Below are positions 52,958-60,983 of a stretch of 64,000 bases of DNA, piece after piece. Under the pieces are notes generated by a model. The model was not told the origin of the DNA. It searched no databases and saw only the letters and a list, made by a program, of their open reading frames with translations. Position numbers and translations under genes: made by a program. The DNA is from Microbacter sp. GSS18 (GTDB taxonomy: Bacteria > Actinomycetota > Actinomycetes > Actinomycetales > Microbacteriaceae), in contig CP119753.1 in assembly GCA_029319145.1 (NCBI GenBank), positions 2,852,001-2,916,000 on the forward strand, given 5' to 3'. Positions within the stretch are counted from its first letter, which is position 1. Each line of letters starts with the position of its first letter.

Positions 52958-53797
52958 ATGCGCCTTGCGACCTGGAACGTCAACTCCGTCCGTGCCCGCG
53001 TCGACCGGATCGTCGACTTCGCGGTGCGCGAGAACGTCGACGTGCTGGCCATGCAGGAGATCAAGTGCAAGGTCGAGCAGTTCCCCTTCGAGAAGTTCGA
53101 GGAGGCCGGCTACACCGTCGAGGCGCACGGGTTCTCGCAGTGGAACGGCGTCGCGATCGCCAGCCGCGAACCGATCGAGGACGTCGAGACGGCCTTCCCC
53201 GACATGCCCGGCTTCGCCAAGGGCCACGAGGGGCCGGATGCCCCGCAGGAGGCGCGCGCGATCGGCGCGACGATCGGCGGCGTCAAGGTGTGGAGCCTGT
53301 ACGTGCCCAACGGGCGTGCGCTCGGCGACCCGCACTACGACTACAAGCTGCACTGGCTGAAGGCGCTCGAAGAGTACACCCGGTCCACGCTCGCCGCGTC
53401 CCCCGATCTGCCGCTGGCGCTCGTCGGCGACTTCAACATCGCCCCGACGGATGCCGACAACGGCGATCCGTCGGTCGTGGCCGGCTTCTCCACCCATGTG
53501 TCACCGCCCGAGCGCGAGGCGTTCGCGGCGCTCGAGGCGGCCGGCCTCCAGGACGTCGTGCGGCCGCTCGTGCCGACCGGCTTCACGTACTGGGACTACA
53601 AGCAGCTGCGGTTCCCGCGCAACGAGGGGCTGCGCATCGACTTCATTCTGGGCTCGCAGGCGTTCGCGGATGCCGTCGCCGGCGCCGCGATCCACCGGAA
53701 CGAGCGCAAGGGCGACGGCCCCAGCGACCACGTGCCTGTCGCCGTCGACCTCGACCTCGAGGCGCCGGACGACGACGACCGCCCGATGATCTTCTGA
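52958..53797 (+). CDS. xthA: Exodeoxyribonuclease III
   Basis: 279 aa, AP endonuclease/3'-exonuclease of base-excision repair. TWNVNSVRAR, LAMQEIKC (metal Glu), LYVPNG, VGDFNIAPTD, LRIDFILGS and the terminal DGPSDHVPVAVD (catalytic Asp-His) are all present. Confidence 0.94.
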   Translation: MRLATWNVNSVRARVDRIVDFAVRENVDVLAMQEIKCKVEQFPFEKFEEAGYTVEAHGFSQWNGVAIASREPIEDVETAFPDMPGFAKGHEGPDAPQEARAIGATIGGVKVWSLYVPNGRALGDPHYDYKLHWLKALEEYTRSTLAASPDLPLALVGDFNIAPTDADNGDPSVVAGFSTHVSPPEREAFAALEAAGLQDVVRPLVPTGFTYWDYKQLRFPRNEGLRIDFILGSQAFADAVAGAAIHRNERKGDGPSDHVPVAVDLDLEAPDDDDRPMIF

Positions 53798-53802
53798 CGC
53801 CC

Positions 53803-53884
53803 CTCCGAACGTCGGAGAATCGCGGCTGCGGCGGAGCATCCGGGCCGCATCATCCGAGCATCCCACGATCCTCCGAATATCGGA
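53803..53884. promoter_or_regulatory. Pair of related dyads between xthA and the deazaflavin oxidoreductase
   Basis: CTCCGA-ACG-TCGGAG (53803-53817) and TCCGA-ATA-TCGGA (53872-53884) share arms TCCGA/TCGGA and sit 67 bp apart. The first may end xthA transcription; as a pair they look more like operator sites for the gene at 53966. Confidence 0.4.
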
Positions 53885-53965
53885 TCACCCTGGTGCGCGC
53901 GGGGTGCAGCCCCTAGCGTGGGACGCGAGAGTCACCGACCGAGTCGACGACGGACGGACACCGAG

Positions 53966-54502
53966 ATGAAGCGTCTCCTGGGATTCCTGCTGATACTCGT
54001 GGCGCTGATCGCGATCGCGGTCGGGGCCGCGCTCGCGACCGCGATCGTGGGCATGCGCTCCGGCAACCGCCGGTTCATCCGCGCCTTCACGAAGTTCCAG
54101 CGCGACGTGGTCAACCCCGAGGTGCTGAAGACGGCGGGCGATGCCGGGCAGCCGTTCTCGGTGATCGAGCACGTCGGGCGGACCTCCGGTACCGAGTACG
54201 AGACACCCGTGGGCGCGCGACGCGACGGCGACGGCTGGGTGGTCTCGCTCGTGTACGGGCGCGAGGCGTCGTGGGTGCAGAACCTGCTCGCCGCCGGCTC
54301 CGGCTTCCTGCGGGTGGATGGGCGGCGCCACCGCGTGGACGGGTTCGAGATCGTGCCGATCGACACCGCGCCGCTCCCCGAGGACGAGGCGAAGGCCGTG
54401 GCGTTCTTCGGCATCAGCGAGGCGCTGCGCCTGCACGACGCCGGCGAGGTCGACGCCGCAGCCGAGACGGCGACGGACAACGCGGACGACGCGTCCTCCT
54501 GA
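53966..54502 (+). CDS. DDN-type deazaflavin (F420)-dependent nitroreductase-family protein
   Basis: 178 aa. N-terminal membrane helix (LLGFLLILVALIAIAVGAALA), then the DUF385 split-barrel: IEHVGRTSGTEYETPVGARRDGDGWVVSLVYGREASWVQNLLAAGSGFLRVDGR. By family it uses reduced F420. C-terminal 25 residues are acidic and low complexity. ATG 53966 with ACCGAG in front; TAGCGT at about 53917 may be its -10. Confidence 0.85.
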   Translation: MKRLLGFLLILVALIAIAVGAALATAIVGMRSGNRRFIRAFTKFQRDVVNPEVLKTAGDAGQPFSVIEHVGRTSGTEYETPVGARRDGDGWVVSLVYGREASWVQNLLAAGSGFLRVDGRRHRVDGFEIVPIDTAPLPEDEAKAVAFFGISEALRLHDAGEVDAAAETATDNADDASS

Positions 54503-54546
54503 GTCGCATGCTCTAGCGTGGGGGGTCGAACCCACCGAGGAGCCGC

Positions 54547-55428
54547 ATGCTGCAGCTGTCCGGGGTGACCAAGAGCTATGGCGCCCTCCGAGCCCTCGAC
54601 GACGTCTCGTTCGTCGTCCGTCCCGGCCGGCTGACCGGCTTCGTCGGCGGCAACGGCGCCGGCAAGACCACCGCGATGCGCATCATCCTCGGCGTGCTCG
54701 CGAAGGACGCCGGCACCGTGTCGCTGGACGGCACCGAGCTGACGGCGTCCGATCGCCGACGCTTCGGCTACATGCCCGAGGAGCGCGGGCTGTACCCGAA
54801 GATGAAGGTGCTCGAGCACATCACCTACCTCGCGCGCCTGCACGGCTTCTCGAAGACGGATGCCGCCGCGCGCGCCTCGGCCCTGCTCGAGAGCCTGGGG
54901 CTCGGCGAGCGGCTGCACGACGCCGTCGAGACGCTGTCGCTCGGCAACCAGCAGCGCGCCCAGATCGCCGCGGCGCTCGTCCACGATCCGGACGTGCTGA
55001 TCCTCGACGAGCCGTTCTCGGGCCTGGACCCGCTCGCCGTCGACGTCGTGGCCCGCGTGCTGCAGGAGCGGGCGGCCGCGGGCGCGCCCGTGCTCTTCTC
55101 GTCGCACCAGCTCGATGTGGTCGAGCGGCTGTGCGACGACCTCGTCATCATCGCCGGCGGGTCGATCCGAGCGGCGGGAGCCCGGGATGACCTGCGGGCC
55201 CAGCACTCGACGCGGCGCTTCGAGCTCGTCGCGGCGGGGACCCCTCCGGTCCAGGGCGAGCCAGGCGTCACGGTGGTGAGCGCGGACGGAGATCGCACGG
55301 TCTTCGACGCCGACAGCGACGAGACCGCGCAGCACGTGCTGCGCCTCGCGCTGGAGCGCGGGCCGGTCGCGCGCTTCTCCCCGCAGCATCCGAGCCTCGC
55401 CCAGATCTTCAAGGAGGTCATTCGATGA
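54547..55428 (+). CDS. ABC exporter ATPase (NatA-like)
   Basis: 293 aa. Walker A GGNGAGKTT (34-42), Q-loop FGYMPEERGLYPKM, signature LSLGNQQRAQ, Walker B VLILDEP, H-loop FSSHQ. The MPEERGLYPKM segment and the pairing with a NatB-like permease fit the sodium-export (NatAB) subgroup. Overlaps the permease start by 4 nt. Confidence 0.9.
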   Translation: MLQLSGVTKSYGALRALDDVSFVVRPGRLTGFVGGNGAGKTTAMRIILGVLAKDAGTVSLDGTELTASDRRRFGYMPEERGLYPKMKVLEHITYLARLHGFSKTDAAARASALLESLGLGERLHDAVETLSLGNQQRAQIAAALVHDPDVLILDEPFSGLDPLAVDVVARVLQERAAAGAPVLFSSHQLDVVERLCDDLVIIAGGSIRAAGARDDLRAQHSTRRFELVAAGTPPVQGEPGVTVVSADGDRTVFDADSDETAQHVLRLALERGPVARFSPQHPSLAQIFKEVIR

Positions 55429-56519
55429 GCGCGCCCGCAACGGCCCCGAGCGCGCCGCGCAGCGTGTGGCTGGTGGCCGAGCGCGAGATCGGCTCGAAGC
55501 TGCGCAGCAAGGCCTTCGTCATCTCGACCGCGATCCTGCTCCTCGGAGCGCTCGCGCTGGTTCTGTGGGGCGGGTTCGCGGCCGCGACGGCGGGCGGGAC
55601 CCCGGTCGCCGTCACGGCCGATTCCCGTCAGTACGTCGAGGGTGTCCCCGGACTCGAGCTGACGGATGCCGCCGACCGCGCGGCGGCCGAGTCCCTCGTC
55701 ACCGACGGCTCGGTGGACGCCGCCGTGGTCGGCGACGCCGCCTCACCGACCGGCTACGCCGTGATCGCCGACTCGAGCCCGCCCACGCAGCTGCTGCTCG
55801 CCCTCGCACAGCTGCCGCCCGTCGAACTGCTGAACCCCGAGGCGGGCGCCTCGGCGCTGGGGTACGTCGCGGCGATCGGGTTCGGCGTCGTTTTCCTGCT
55901 GGCGGCGTCCCTGTTCGGCAGCACGATCGCGCAGAGCGTCGTGGAGGAGAAGCAGACGCGCGTCGTCGAGCTGCTGATCTCGGCGATCCCGGTCCGGACG
56001 CTCCTGGCCGGCAAGGTCGTCGGCAACACGGTGCTGGCGATGGCCCAGGTGCTGCTGCTCGCCTCGATCGCCCTGACCGGGCTCGCCGTGACCGGTCAGA
56101 GCGCGCTGCTGGCGGGGCTGGGCGAGCCGATCGCGTGGTTCGCGGTCTTCTTCCTCTTCGGCTTCGTCCTGCTGGCGTCGCTGTTCGCGGCCGCGGCGTC
56201 GATGGTCTCGCGCCAGGAGGACATCGGCTCGACCACGACGCCGCTGACGATGCTGATCATGATCCCGTACTTCGCGGTGGTGTTCTTCTTCGACAACCCC
56301 GTCGTGATCGGTGTCATGTCGTACGTGCCGTTCTCGGCGCCGGTCGGCATGCCGGTGCGGCTGTTCCTCGGCGAGGCCCAGTGGTGGGAGCCACTGGTCT
56401 CGCTCGTCCTGCTGATCGCGACGTGCGTCGCGGCGATCGTGATCGCCGCGAAGATCTACCAGAACTCGCTGCTGCGCATGGGCGCGCGCGTGAAGCTGCG
56501 CGACGCGCTGCGGTCGTAG
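55425..56519 (+). CDS. ABC-2-type exporter permease (NatB-like)
   Basis: 364 aa: one N-terminal helix after VAEREIGSKLRSKAFVIST, a large extracytoplasmic domain (about 60-140), then five or six helices with SVVEEKQTRVVELLISAIPVRTLLAGKVVGN, a hallmark of NatB-type permeases. Ends 4 nt before the convergent GH15 gene. Confidence 0.9.
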   Translation: MSAPATAPSAPRSVWLVAEREIGSKLRSKAFVISTAILLLGALALVLWGGFAAATAGGTPVAVTADSRQYVEGVPGLELTDAADRAAAESLVTDGSVDAAVVGDAASPTGYAVIADSSPPTQLLLALAQLPPVELLNPEAGASALGYVAAIGFGVVFLLAASLFGSTIAQSVVEEKQTRVVELLISAIPVRTLLAGKVVGNTVLAMAQVLLLASIALTGLAVTGQSALLAGLGEPIAWFAVFFLFGFVLLASLFAAAASMVSRQEDIGSTTTPLTMLIMIPYFAVVFFFDNPVVIGVMSYVPFSAPVGMPVRLFLGEAQWWEPLVSLVLLIATCVAAIVIAAKIYQNSLLRMGARVKLRDALRS

Positions 56520-56522
56520 GGG

Positions 56523-58316
56523 TCAGGACCGCAGCGCCGCGCGCCCGCAGTGACCGGCGAGCGCGTCGGCCGCCCGGACGAGCGCGAGGTGCGACAGCGC
56601 CTGGGGCGTGTTACCCGCGTGCCGCTCGGCGTCGACGTCGTACTCCTCGCTCAGCAGACCGACGTCGTTCGAGAACCCGCACAGCCGGTCCATGAGAGCG
56701 CGGGCCTCGGTGTGACGGCCGGTCTGGGCATACTGCTCGACGAGCCAGAACGAGCATGCGAGGAACGGATGCTCATCGCCGGCCAGTCCGTCCACGGAGC
56801 TCTCGGTGCGATAGCGCAGCACGAGCCCGTCCCGCATGAGCCGCTTCTCGATCTCGGCGACGGTTCCCAGCATCCGCGGGTCGTCGTAGCCGCAGAAGCC
56901 CGACTGCGGCAGGAGCAGCAGTGAGGCATCGACCTCCGTCGACCCGTAGTGCTGCACGAAGTGCCCGCGGTCCGCGTCGTAGCCGTAGCGGTCGATCTCC
57001 TCGCGGACCTCGTCGCGCAGCTTCGCCCACGTGTCGGCGTCGCCGTCGAGCCCGCCCTCGCGCACGGCGCGCACGCCGCGGTCCAGCGCCGCCCAGATCA
57101 TGGCGCGCGAGTGGGTGAACATGTGCGGCTCGCCGCGCATCTCCCAGATGCCGCGATCGGGCCGCTTGATCCACTCGACGACCTGCCCCAGCAGCGCGCG
57201 CTGCAGGGCCCACGAGAACGCGTCCTCTTCGGCGCCGCCGGCGCGCGTCGCCTCGAGCGCCATCATCACCTCGCCGATCACGTCGGCCTGGTACTGGTCG
57301 ACCGCGCCGTTGCCGATGCGCACCGGCGCGGCCCCGTCGTAGCCCGGCAGGCTCGTCAGCTCGCGCTCGAGCAGATCACGCTCGCCCGCGATGCCGTACA
57401 TGATCTGCACGTCGTGGGGGTCCCCCGCGATGGCGCGCACGAGCCACGACCGCCAGCGGTGCGCGACCCGCACGAAGCCGTGCGCGAGCAGCGCCTCGAG
57501 CGTCAGCGCGGCATCCCGCAGCCACACGTAGCGGTAGTCCCAGTTGCGCACGCCCCCGAACTCCTCGGGCAGCGACGTCGTGGGCGCCGCCACGATGCCG
57601 CCGGTGTCCTCGTGGGTCAGGGCACGCAGCACGAGCAGCGAGCGCACGACCTCGTCCTGATGCGGTCCGTCGTGCTCGATGCGCGCCGCCCACTCCGACC
57701 ACCAGCGGTGCGTGCGCTCGATGGAGCGGTCGACGTCGAGCGGCTCGGGCTCGGAGTGATGCGACGGGAACCACGTCAGCACCGCATCCGTCGTCTCACC
57801 CGCGGAGACGCGCACCGATCCGACATGGACATGGTCGGTCGAGGTCAGCGAGACGCCGCGCAGGATGAGCGCATCGGGTCCCGCGATGGCCAGCAGCGCC
57901 GGCGACTGATCGGAGCCCACCTGCCGCACCCACGGCAGCGCGCGCGCGTAGTCGGTGCGGAATCGCACCTCGTGGGCGAACTCGACGCTGCCGCTGATGC
58001 CGACCACGCGGCGGATGAGGTCGGTGCGCGGTCCGTCGATGGGCATGACGTCGTGCACTTCGGCGACGCCGTCGGCGCTCTCCCATCGGGTGACGAGCAC
58101 GAACGTGTCGCCGTCGTACCGGCGCGTGCAGGTGGCTTCGGGGTCGCGCGGCCGCAGGCTCCAGCATCCGTGGTTCTCGTCGCCCAGCAGGGCTCCGAAG
58201 ACGGATGCCGAGTCGAACCGCGGCACGCAGAGCCAGTCGACGCTGCCCTCGCACGAGACGAGCGCGGCGGTGCGGCAGCTGCTGAGCAGGGCGTAGTCCT
58301 CGATGGGCTGGGGCAT
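56523..58316 (-). CDS. GH15 glycoside hydrolase (glucoamylase/trehalase-like)
   Basis: 597 aa. N-terminal beta-sandwich (PIEDYALLSSCRTAALVSCEGSVDWLCVPRFDS) and (alpha/alpha)6 barrel with FGGVRNWDYRYVWLRDAAL and the C-terminal SEEYD segment with catalytic Glu. Cytosolic. In actinobacteria such proteins are trehalases or glucan hydrolases. Start ATG 58316. Confidence 0.9.
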   Translation of the reverse strand: MPQPIEDYALLSSCRTAALVSCEGSVDWLCVPRFDSASVFGALLGDENHGCWSLRPRDPEATCTRRYDGDTFVLVTRWESADGVAEVHDVMPIDGPRTDLIRRVVGISGSVEFAHEVRFRTDYARALPWVRQVGSDQSPALLAIAGPDALILRGVSLTSTDHVHVGSVRVSAGETTDAVLTWFPSHHSEPEPLDVDRSIERTHRWWSEWAARIEHDGPHQDEVVRSLLVLRALTHEDTGGIVAAPTTSLPEEFGGVRNWDYRYVWLRDAALTLEALLAHGFVRVAHRWRSWLVRAIAGDPHDVQIMYGIAGERDLLERELTSLPGYDGAAPVRIGNGAVDQYQADVIGEVMMALEATRAGGAEEDAFSWALQRALLGQVVEWIKRPDRGIWEMRGEPHMFTHSRAMIWAALDRGVRAVREGGLDGDADTWAKLRDEVREEIDRYGYDADRGHFVQHYGSTEVDASLLLLPQSGFCGYDDPRMLGTVAEIEKRLMRDGLVLRYRTESSVDGLAGDEHPFLACSFWLVEQYAQTGRHTEARALMDRLCGFSNDVGLLSEEYDVDAERHAGNTPQALSHLALVRAADALAGHCGRAALRS

Positions 58317-58358
58317 CCGTACGATTCTTCCAGGCTCTCGGGGCGGCGGGCCAGGGTC

Positions 58359-58364
58359 TATCGT
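58359..58364 (+). promoter_or_regulatory. -10 box of leaderless promoter, zwf-like gene
   Basis: TATCGT, 7 nt before ATG 58372; no Shine-Dalgarno. Confidence 0.45.
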
Positions 58365-58371
58365 GGCCGCC

Positions 58372-59739
58372 ATGAGCGGTGATACGACTCTCCTGATCCT
58401 GGGCGCATCCGGCGACCTGACCTCACGGCTGCTCCTGCCGGCACTCGGCCAGCTCCTCACGCGCGAGCCCGACCGGCGCGTGCGGCTGCTCGGCGCGGGC
58501 ATCGACGAGTGGACCGATGAGCGCTGGGTCGAGGCGGTCCGCGCGGCGTTCCGGTCGGCGGACGCCGAGTCCGCGTTCGACGCGATCGCCGAGACCACGT
58601 ACCGCACCGCCGACATCACGAAGGCGTCCGACCTGCAGGGCCTGGTGTCGGGGGCCGAGGGCAGGCTGGCGCTGTACTTCGCCGTGCCGCCCGCGATCGC
58701 CGCGGCCGCGTGCGAGGCGCTGGCCGAGGTCGACCTGCCCGCCGGGACGATCCTCGCCCTCGAGAAGCCCTTCGGCTCGGATCTCGACGGCGCCCGCGCG
58801 CTGAACCGGACACTCGCGCGTCTCGTGCCCGAGAACCAGGTCTTCCGGGTCGACCATTTCCTCGGGCGCTCCACCACGCTCAACCTGCTCGGCGCGCGCT
58901 TCGCGAATCGCGTGTTCGAGCCGGTCTGGTCGTCGCACCACGTCGAGTCCGTGGTCATCCGCTTCGACGAGACGCTCGGGCTCGAGGGACGGGCACGGTA
59001 CTACGACAAGGCCGGAGCGCTGGTCGACATGATCCAGAGCCACCTGCTGCAGGTGCTCGCGGTCGTCGCGATGGAGCCGCCGGCGACGCTCGACGAGGTG
59101 GATCTGCGCGATGCGACGACGGCGGCGCTGCGGGCGACGCACGTGTGGGACGACAACGCGGTGCACTCCTCGCGGCGGGCACGCTACACCGCCGGCGTCA
59201 TCGGGGACCGCGAGCTCCCCGCGTACGTCGACGAGCCGGGCGTCGATCCGCGCCTCGAGACCGAGACGCTCGCGGAAGCGACCTTCGAGGTGCGCACGTC
59301 GCGGTGGGCGGGCGTCCCCTTCACCCTGCGCTCCGGCAAGGCGATCGGAGGCGAGACGCACGAGATCCTGATCCGCTTCCGGCCCGTGCACCACCTCCCC
59401 GACGGGTTCGTCGGGGAGGAGCCCGGGTCGGTGCTGCGCTTCGAGCTGGGCCCCGACCGCATGTCGCTCGAGCTGAACGTCAACGGCGGCGAGGATCCGT
59501 TCGCGCTGTCGCGCACCCGGCTGCACGCGAAGCTGGGCGAGGGGGCGCTGCTGGCCTACGGCGAGGTGCTGTCGTCGATCCTCGACGGTGACGCGGCGCT
59601 GTCGGTGCGCGGCGACGCGGCCGAGCAGTGCTGGCGGCTCCTCGACCCGATCCTCGACGCGTGGCACCGCGGCGACGTGCCGCTGGAGGAGTACGCGGCC
59701 GGGTCGGACGGCCCCGGCGACTGGACGCCGCTGAGCTGA
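58372..59739 (+). CDS. zwf: Divergent glucose-6-phosphate dehydrogenase
   Basis: 455 aa, about 50 shorter than the main actinobacterial Zwf. NADP site GASGDLTSRLLLPAL; catalytic region RVDHFLGRS, where RIDHYLGKE is expected, so the usual substrate-binding Lys is Arg and the following Glu is Ser; YYDKAGALVDMIQSHLLQ is conserved. Not next to tal, tkt, opcA or pgl as the housekeeping copy normally is, so probably a second isoform with changed specificity. Confidence 0.88.
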   Translation: MSGDTTLLILGASGDLTSRLLLPALGQLLTREPDRRVRLLGAGIDEWTDERWVEAVRAAFRSADAESAFDAIAETTYRTADITKASDLQGLVSGAEGRLALYFAVPPAIAAAACEALAEVDLPAGTILALEKPFGSDLDGARALNRTLARLVPENQVFRVDHFLGRSTTLNLLGARFANRVFEPVWSSHHVESVVIRFDETLGLEGRARYYDKAGALVDMIQSHLLQVLAVVAMEPPATLDEVDLRDATTAALRATHVWDDNAVHSSRRARYTAGVIGDRELPAYVDEPGVDPRLETETLAEATFEVRTSRWAGVPFTLRSGKAIGGETHEILIRFRPVHHLPDGFVGEEPGSVLRFELGPDRMSLELNVNGGEDPFALSRTRLHAKLGEGALLAYGEVLSSILDGDAALSVRGDAAEQCWRLLDPILDAWHRGDVPLEEYAAGSDGPGDWTPLS

Positions 59740-59745
59740 TCGGCG

Positions 59746-60210
59746 TCAGCGCTCGACGAGCACGCCGTCGGCATCCGCCCACACGCGCTTGCCCGGCGCG
59801 AAGAGCACGCCGGCGATCATGACGGGCACATCGATCTCGCCGACGCCGTCCTTCGCGCTCTTGCGCGGGTTGGAGCCCAGGGCCTTGACCCCCAGCGGCA
59901 ATTCGCCGATCGCCTCTCGATCGCGGATCGCGCCGTGCACGATCACCCCGGCCCAGCCGTTCTCGACGGCGGACGCCGCGATGAGGTCGCCGACGAGCGC
60001 GGACTCGAGCGATCCCCCGCCGTCGACCACGAGCACGGCGCCGTCGCCCGGCGTGGCGAGCGTGGCCTTGACCAGCGCGTTGTCGCGGTGGCAGCGGACG
60101 GTGCGGATCGGGCCGTCGAAGGCCGTCCGGCCGCCGATGTCCTGCAGCTGCAGCGAAAGCGAGTCGACGTCCTCGCCGCGGTCGTCGTAGAGGTCGGCTG
60201 TGGCGGTCAT
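59746..60210 (-). CDS. rraA: RraA-family protein
   Basis: 154 aa. DGGGSLESALVGDLIAASAVENGWAGVIVHGAIRDREAI is the family signature. Members either inhibit RNase E or act as 4-hydroxy-4-methyl-2-oxoglutarate aldolases; the short chain and the Gly/Arg/Asp metal site are compatible with both. Confidence 0.9.
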   Translation of the reverse strand: MTATADLYDDRGEDVDSLSLQLQDIGGRTAFDGPIRTVRCHRDNALVKATLATPGDGAVLVVDGGGSLESALVGDLIAASAVENGWAGVIVHGAIRDREAIGELPLGVKALGSNPRKSAKDGVGEIDVPVMIAGVLFAPGKRVWADADGVLVER

Positions 60211-60216
60211 GGTCCC

Positions 60217-60222
60217 ACCGTA
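60217..60222 (-). promoter_or_regulatory. -10 box of leaderless promoter, rraA
   Basis: TACGGT on the minus strand, 6 nt before ATG 60210. Confidence 0.4.
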
Positions 60223-60399
60223 GGGTCCCGCGGCCGACGGCATCCGCGTCAGAACGCAGGAAGAACGCGCGGAATTCGCGCGTCGTGAAGCGTGGCGGGC
60301 CGAATCTCCTGCATACGTGCACGACGAGAGGCGGATGCCGGTGCCGTCCGCGCGCGGGAGGCGAGCGGATGCCGTCGCCCGCGCGGACGGACCCGGCAG

Positions 60400-60912
60400 T
60401 CAGCCGGCAGGCGGCGGATTGAGGTCGGGGTGGATGATCGTGACGAGCGAGTACGGCTCGCCGTCGGGATCGGGCCCGCGGTCCTTGAACTCCCCCATCA
60501 GCTCGAACAGGCGCCGTCCGAGCTCCTCCTTGTGCTCGGTGTTGAGCTTGAGCCCGAGCCACCCGAAGTCGACGTCCTCGGGGTCGACGCCCTCGAGCTG
60601 CTGGCGCATCGCCTCGAGCACGACGACCGACTGGTTCGGGAAGTGCTTCCCCCACGACAGGCCCGTCGCCCGGTACGGGATCTCGCGCGCTCCGCGCGCG
60701 CCCGTGCGCTCCTCCTCCGGCACGAGCATCCCGGCCTCGACGAGCGTGCGGACGTGATGGAGCATCGTGCCGGGGTTGACCTCGAGCAGCTCGGCGAGCT
60801 CCTTGTTCGTCCGTGCGTAGAAGCGGCACAGACGCAGCGCCCGCAGCCGCAACGGAGAGCTCAGCGCGCGCGCGACGAACTCGGCGTGGTCCTGTTCGTC
60901 GCACTCAGCCAT
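60400..60912 (-). CDS. ArsR-type winged-helix repressor
   Basis: 170 aa. Helix-turn-helix in ALSSPLRLRALRLCRFYARTNKELAELLEVNPGTMLHHVRTLVEAGMLV (about 15-65), followed by an effector/dimer domain of the kind that lacks metal cysteines. Divergent from an MFS exporter; a 34-bp palindrome covers both promoters, so it most likely represses itself and the exporter and responds to an exported compound. Confidence 0.88.
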   Translation of the reverse strand: MAECDEQDHAEFVARALSSPLRLRALRLCRFYARTNKELAELLEVNPGTMLHHVRTLVEAGMLVPEEERTGARGAREIPYRATGLSWGKHFPNQSVVVLEAMRQQLEGVDPEDVDFGWLGLKLNTEHKEELGRRLFELMGEFKDRGPDPDGEPYSLVTIIHPDLNPPPAG

Positions 60913-60918
60913 GACTCC

Positions 60919-60947
60919 ACGATAGGCGAGTGATTGACAATGCTCAA
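60919..60947 (-). promoter_or_regulatory. ArsR-gene promoter (leaderless)
   Basis: Minus strand TTGAGC (60947-60942), 17-bp spacer, TATCGT (60924-60919), 6 nt to ATG 60912. Both hexamers touch or lie in the operator palindrome. Confidence 0.55.
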
Positions 60948-60957
60948 TCACTCGCCT
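60924..60957. promoter_or_regulatory. Operator palindrome between ArsR and MFS genes
   Basis: Perfect 14-bp arms AGGCGAGTGATTGA / TCAATCACTCGCCT with 6-nt centre. The inner TGATTGA...TCAATCA half sites are typical of ArsR-family operators. It covers the -35 of the MFS promoter and the -35 and spacer of the ArsR promoter. Confidence 0.8.
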
Positions 60958-60962
60958 AAAAC
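60934..60962 (+). promoter_or_regulatory. MFS-gene promoter (leaderless)
   Basis: TTGACA (60934-60939), 17-bp spacer, TAAAAC (60957-60962), 8 nt to ATG 60971; no ribosome site, so the message should start at the ATG. Confidence 0.55.
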
Positions 60963-60983
60963 TGATTGGCATGTCCCAATCAG
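60962..60983. promoter_or_regulatory. Second dyad over the MFS start codon
   Basis: CTGATTGG-CATGTC-CCAATCAG, 8-bp arms around the ATG. It shares TGATTG with the main palindrome and could be an extra ArsR site or an mRNA 5' hairpin that includes the start codon. Confidence 0.5.

Noticed and set aside
51161..53497. 778-codon minus-strand frame across pntB and xthA
   Set aside because: Antisense to two certain genes and rich in R/D/H low-complexity sequence.
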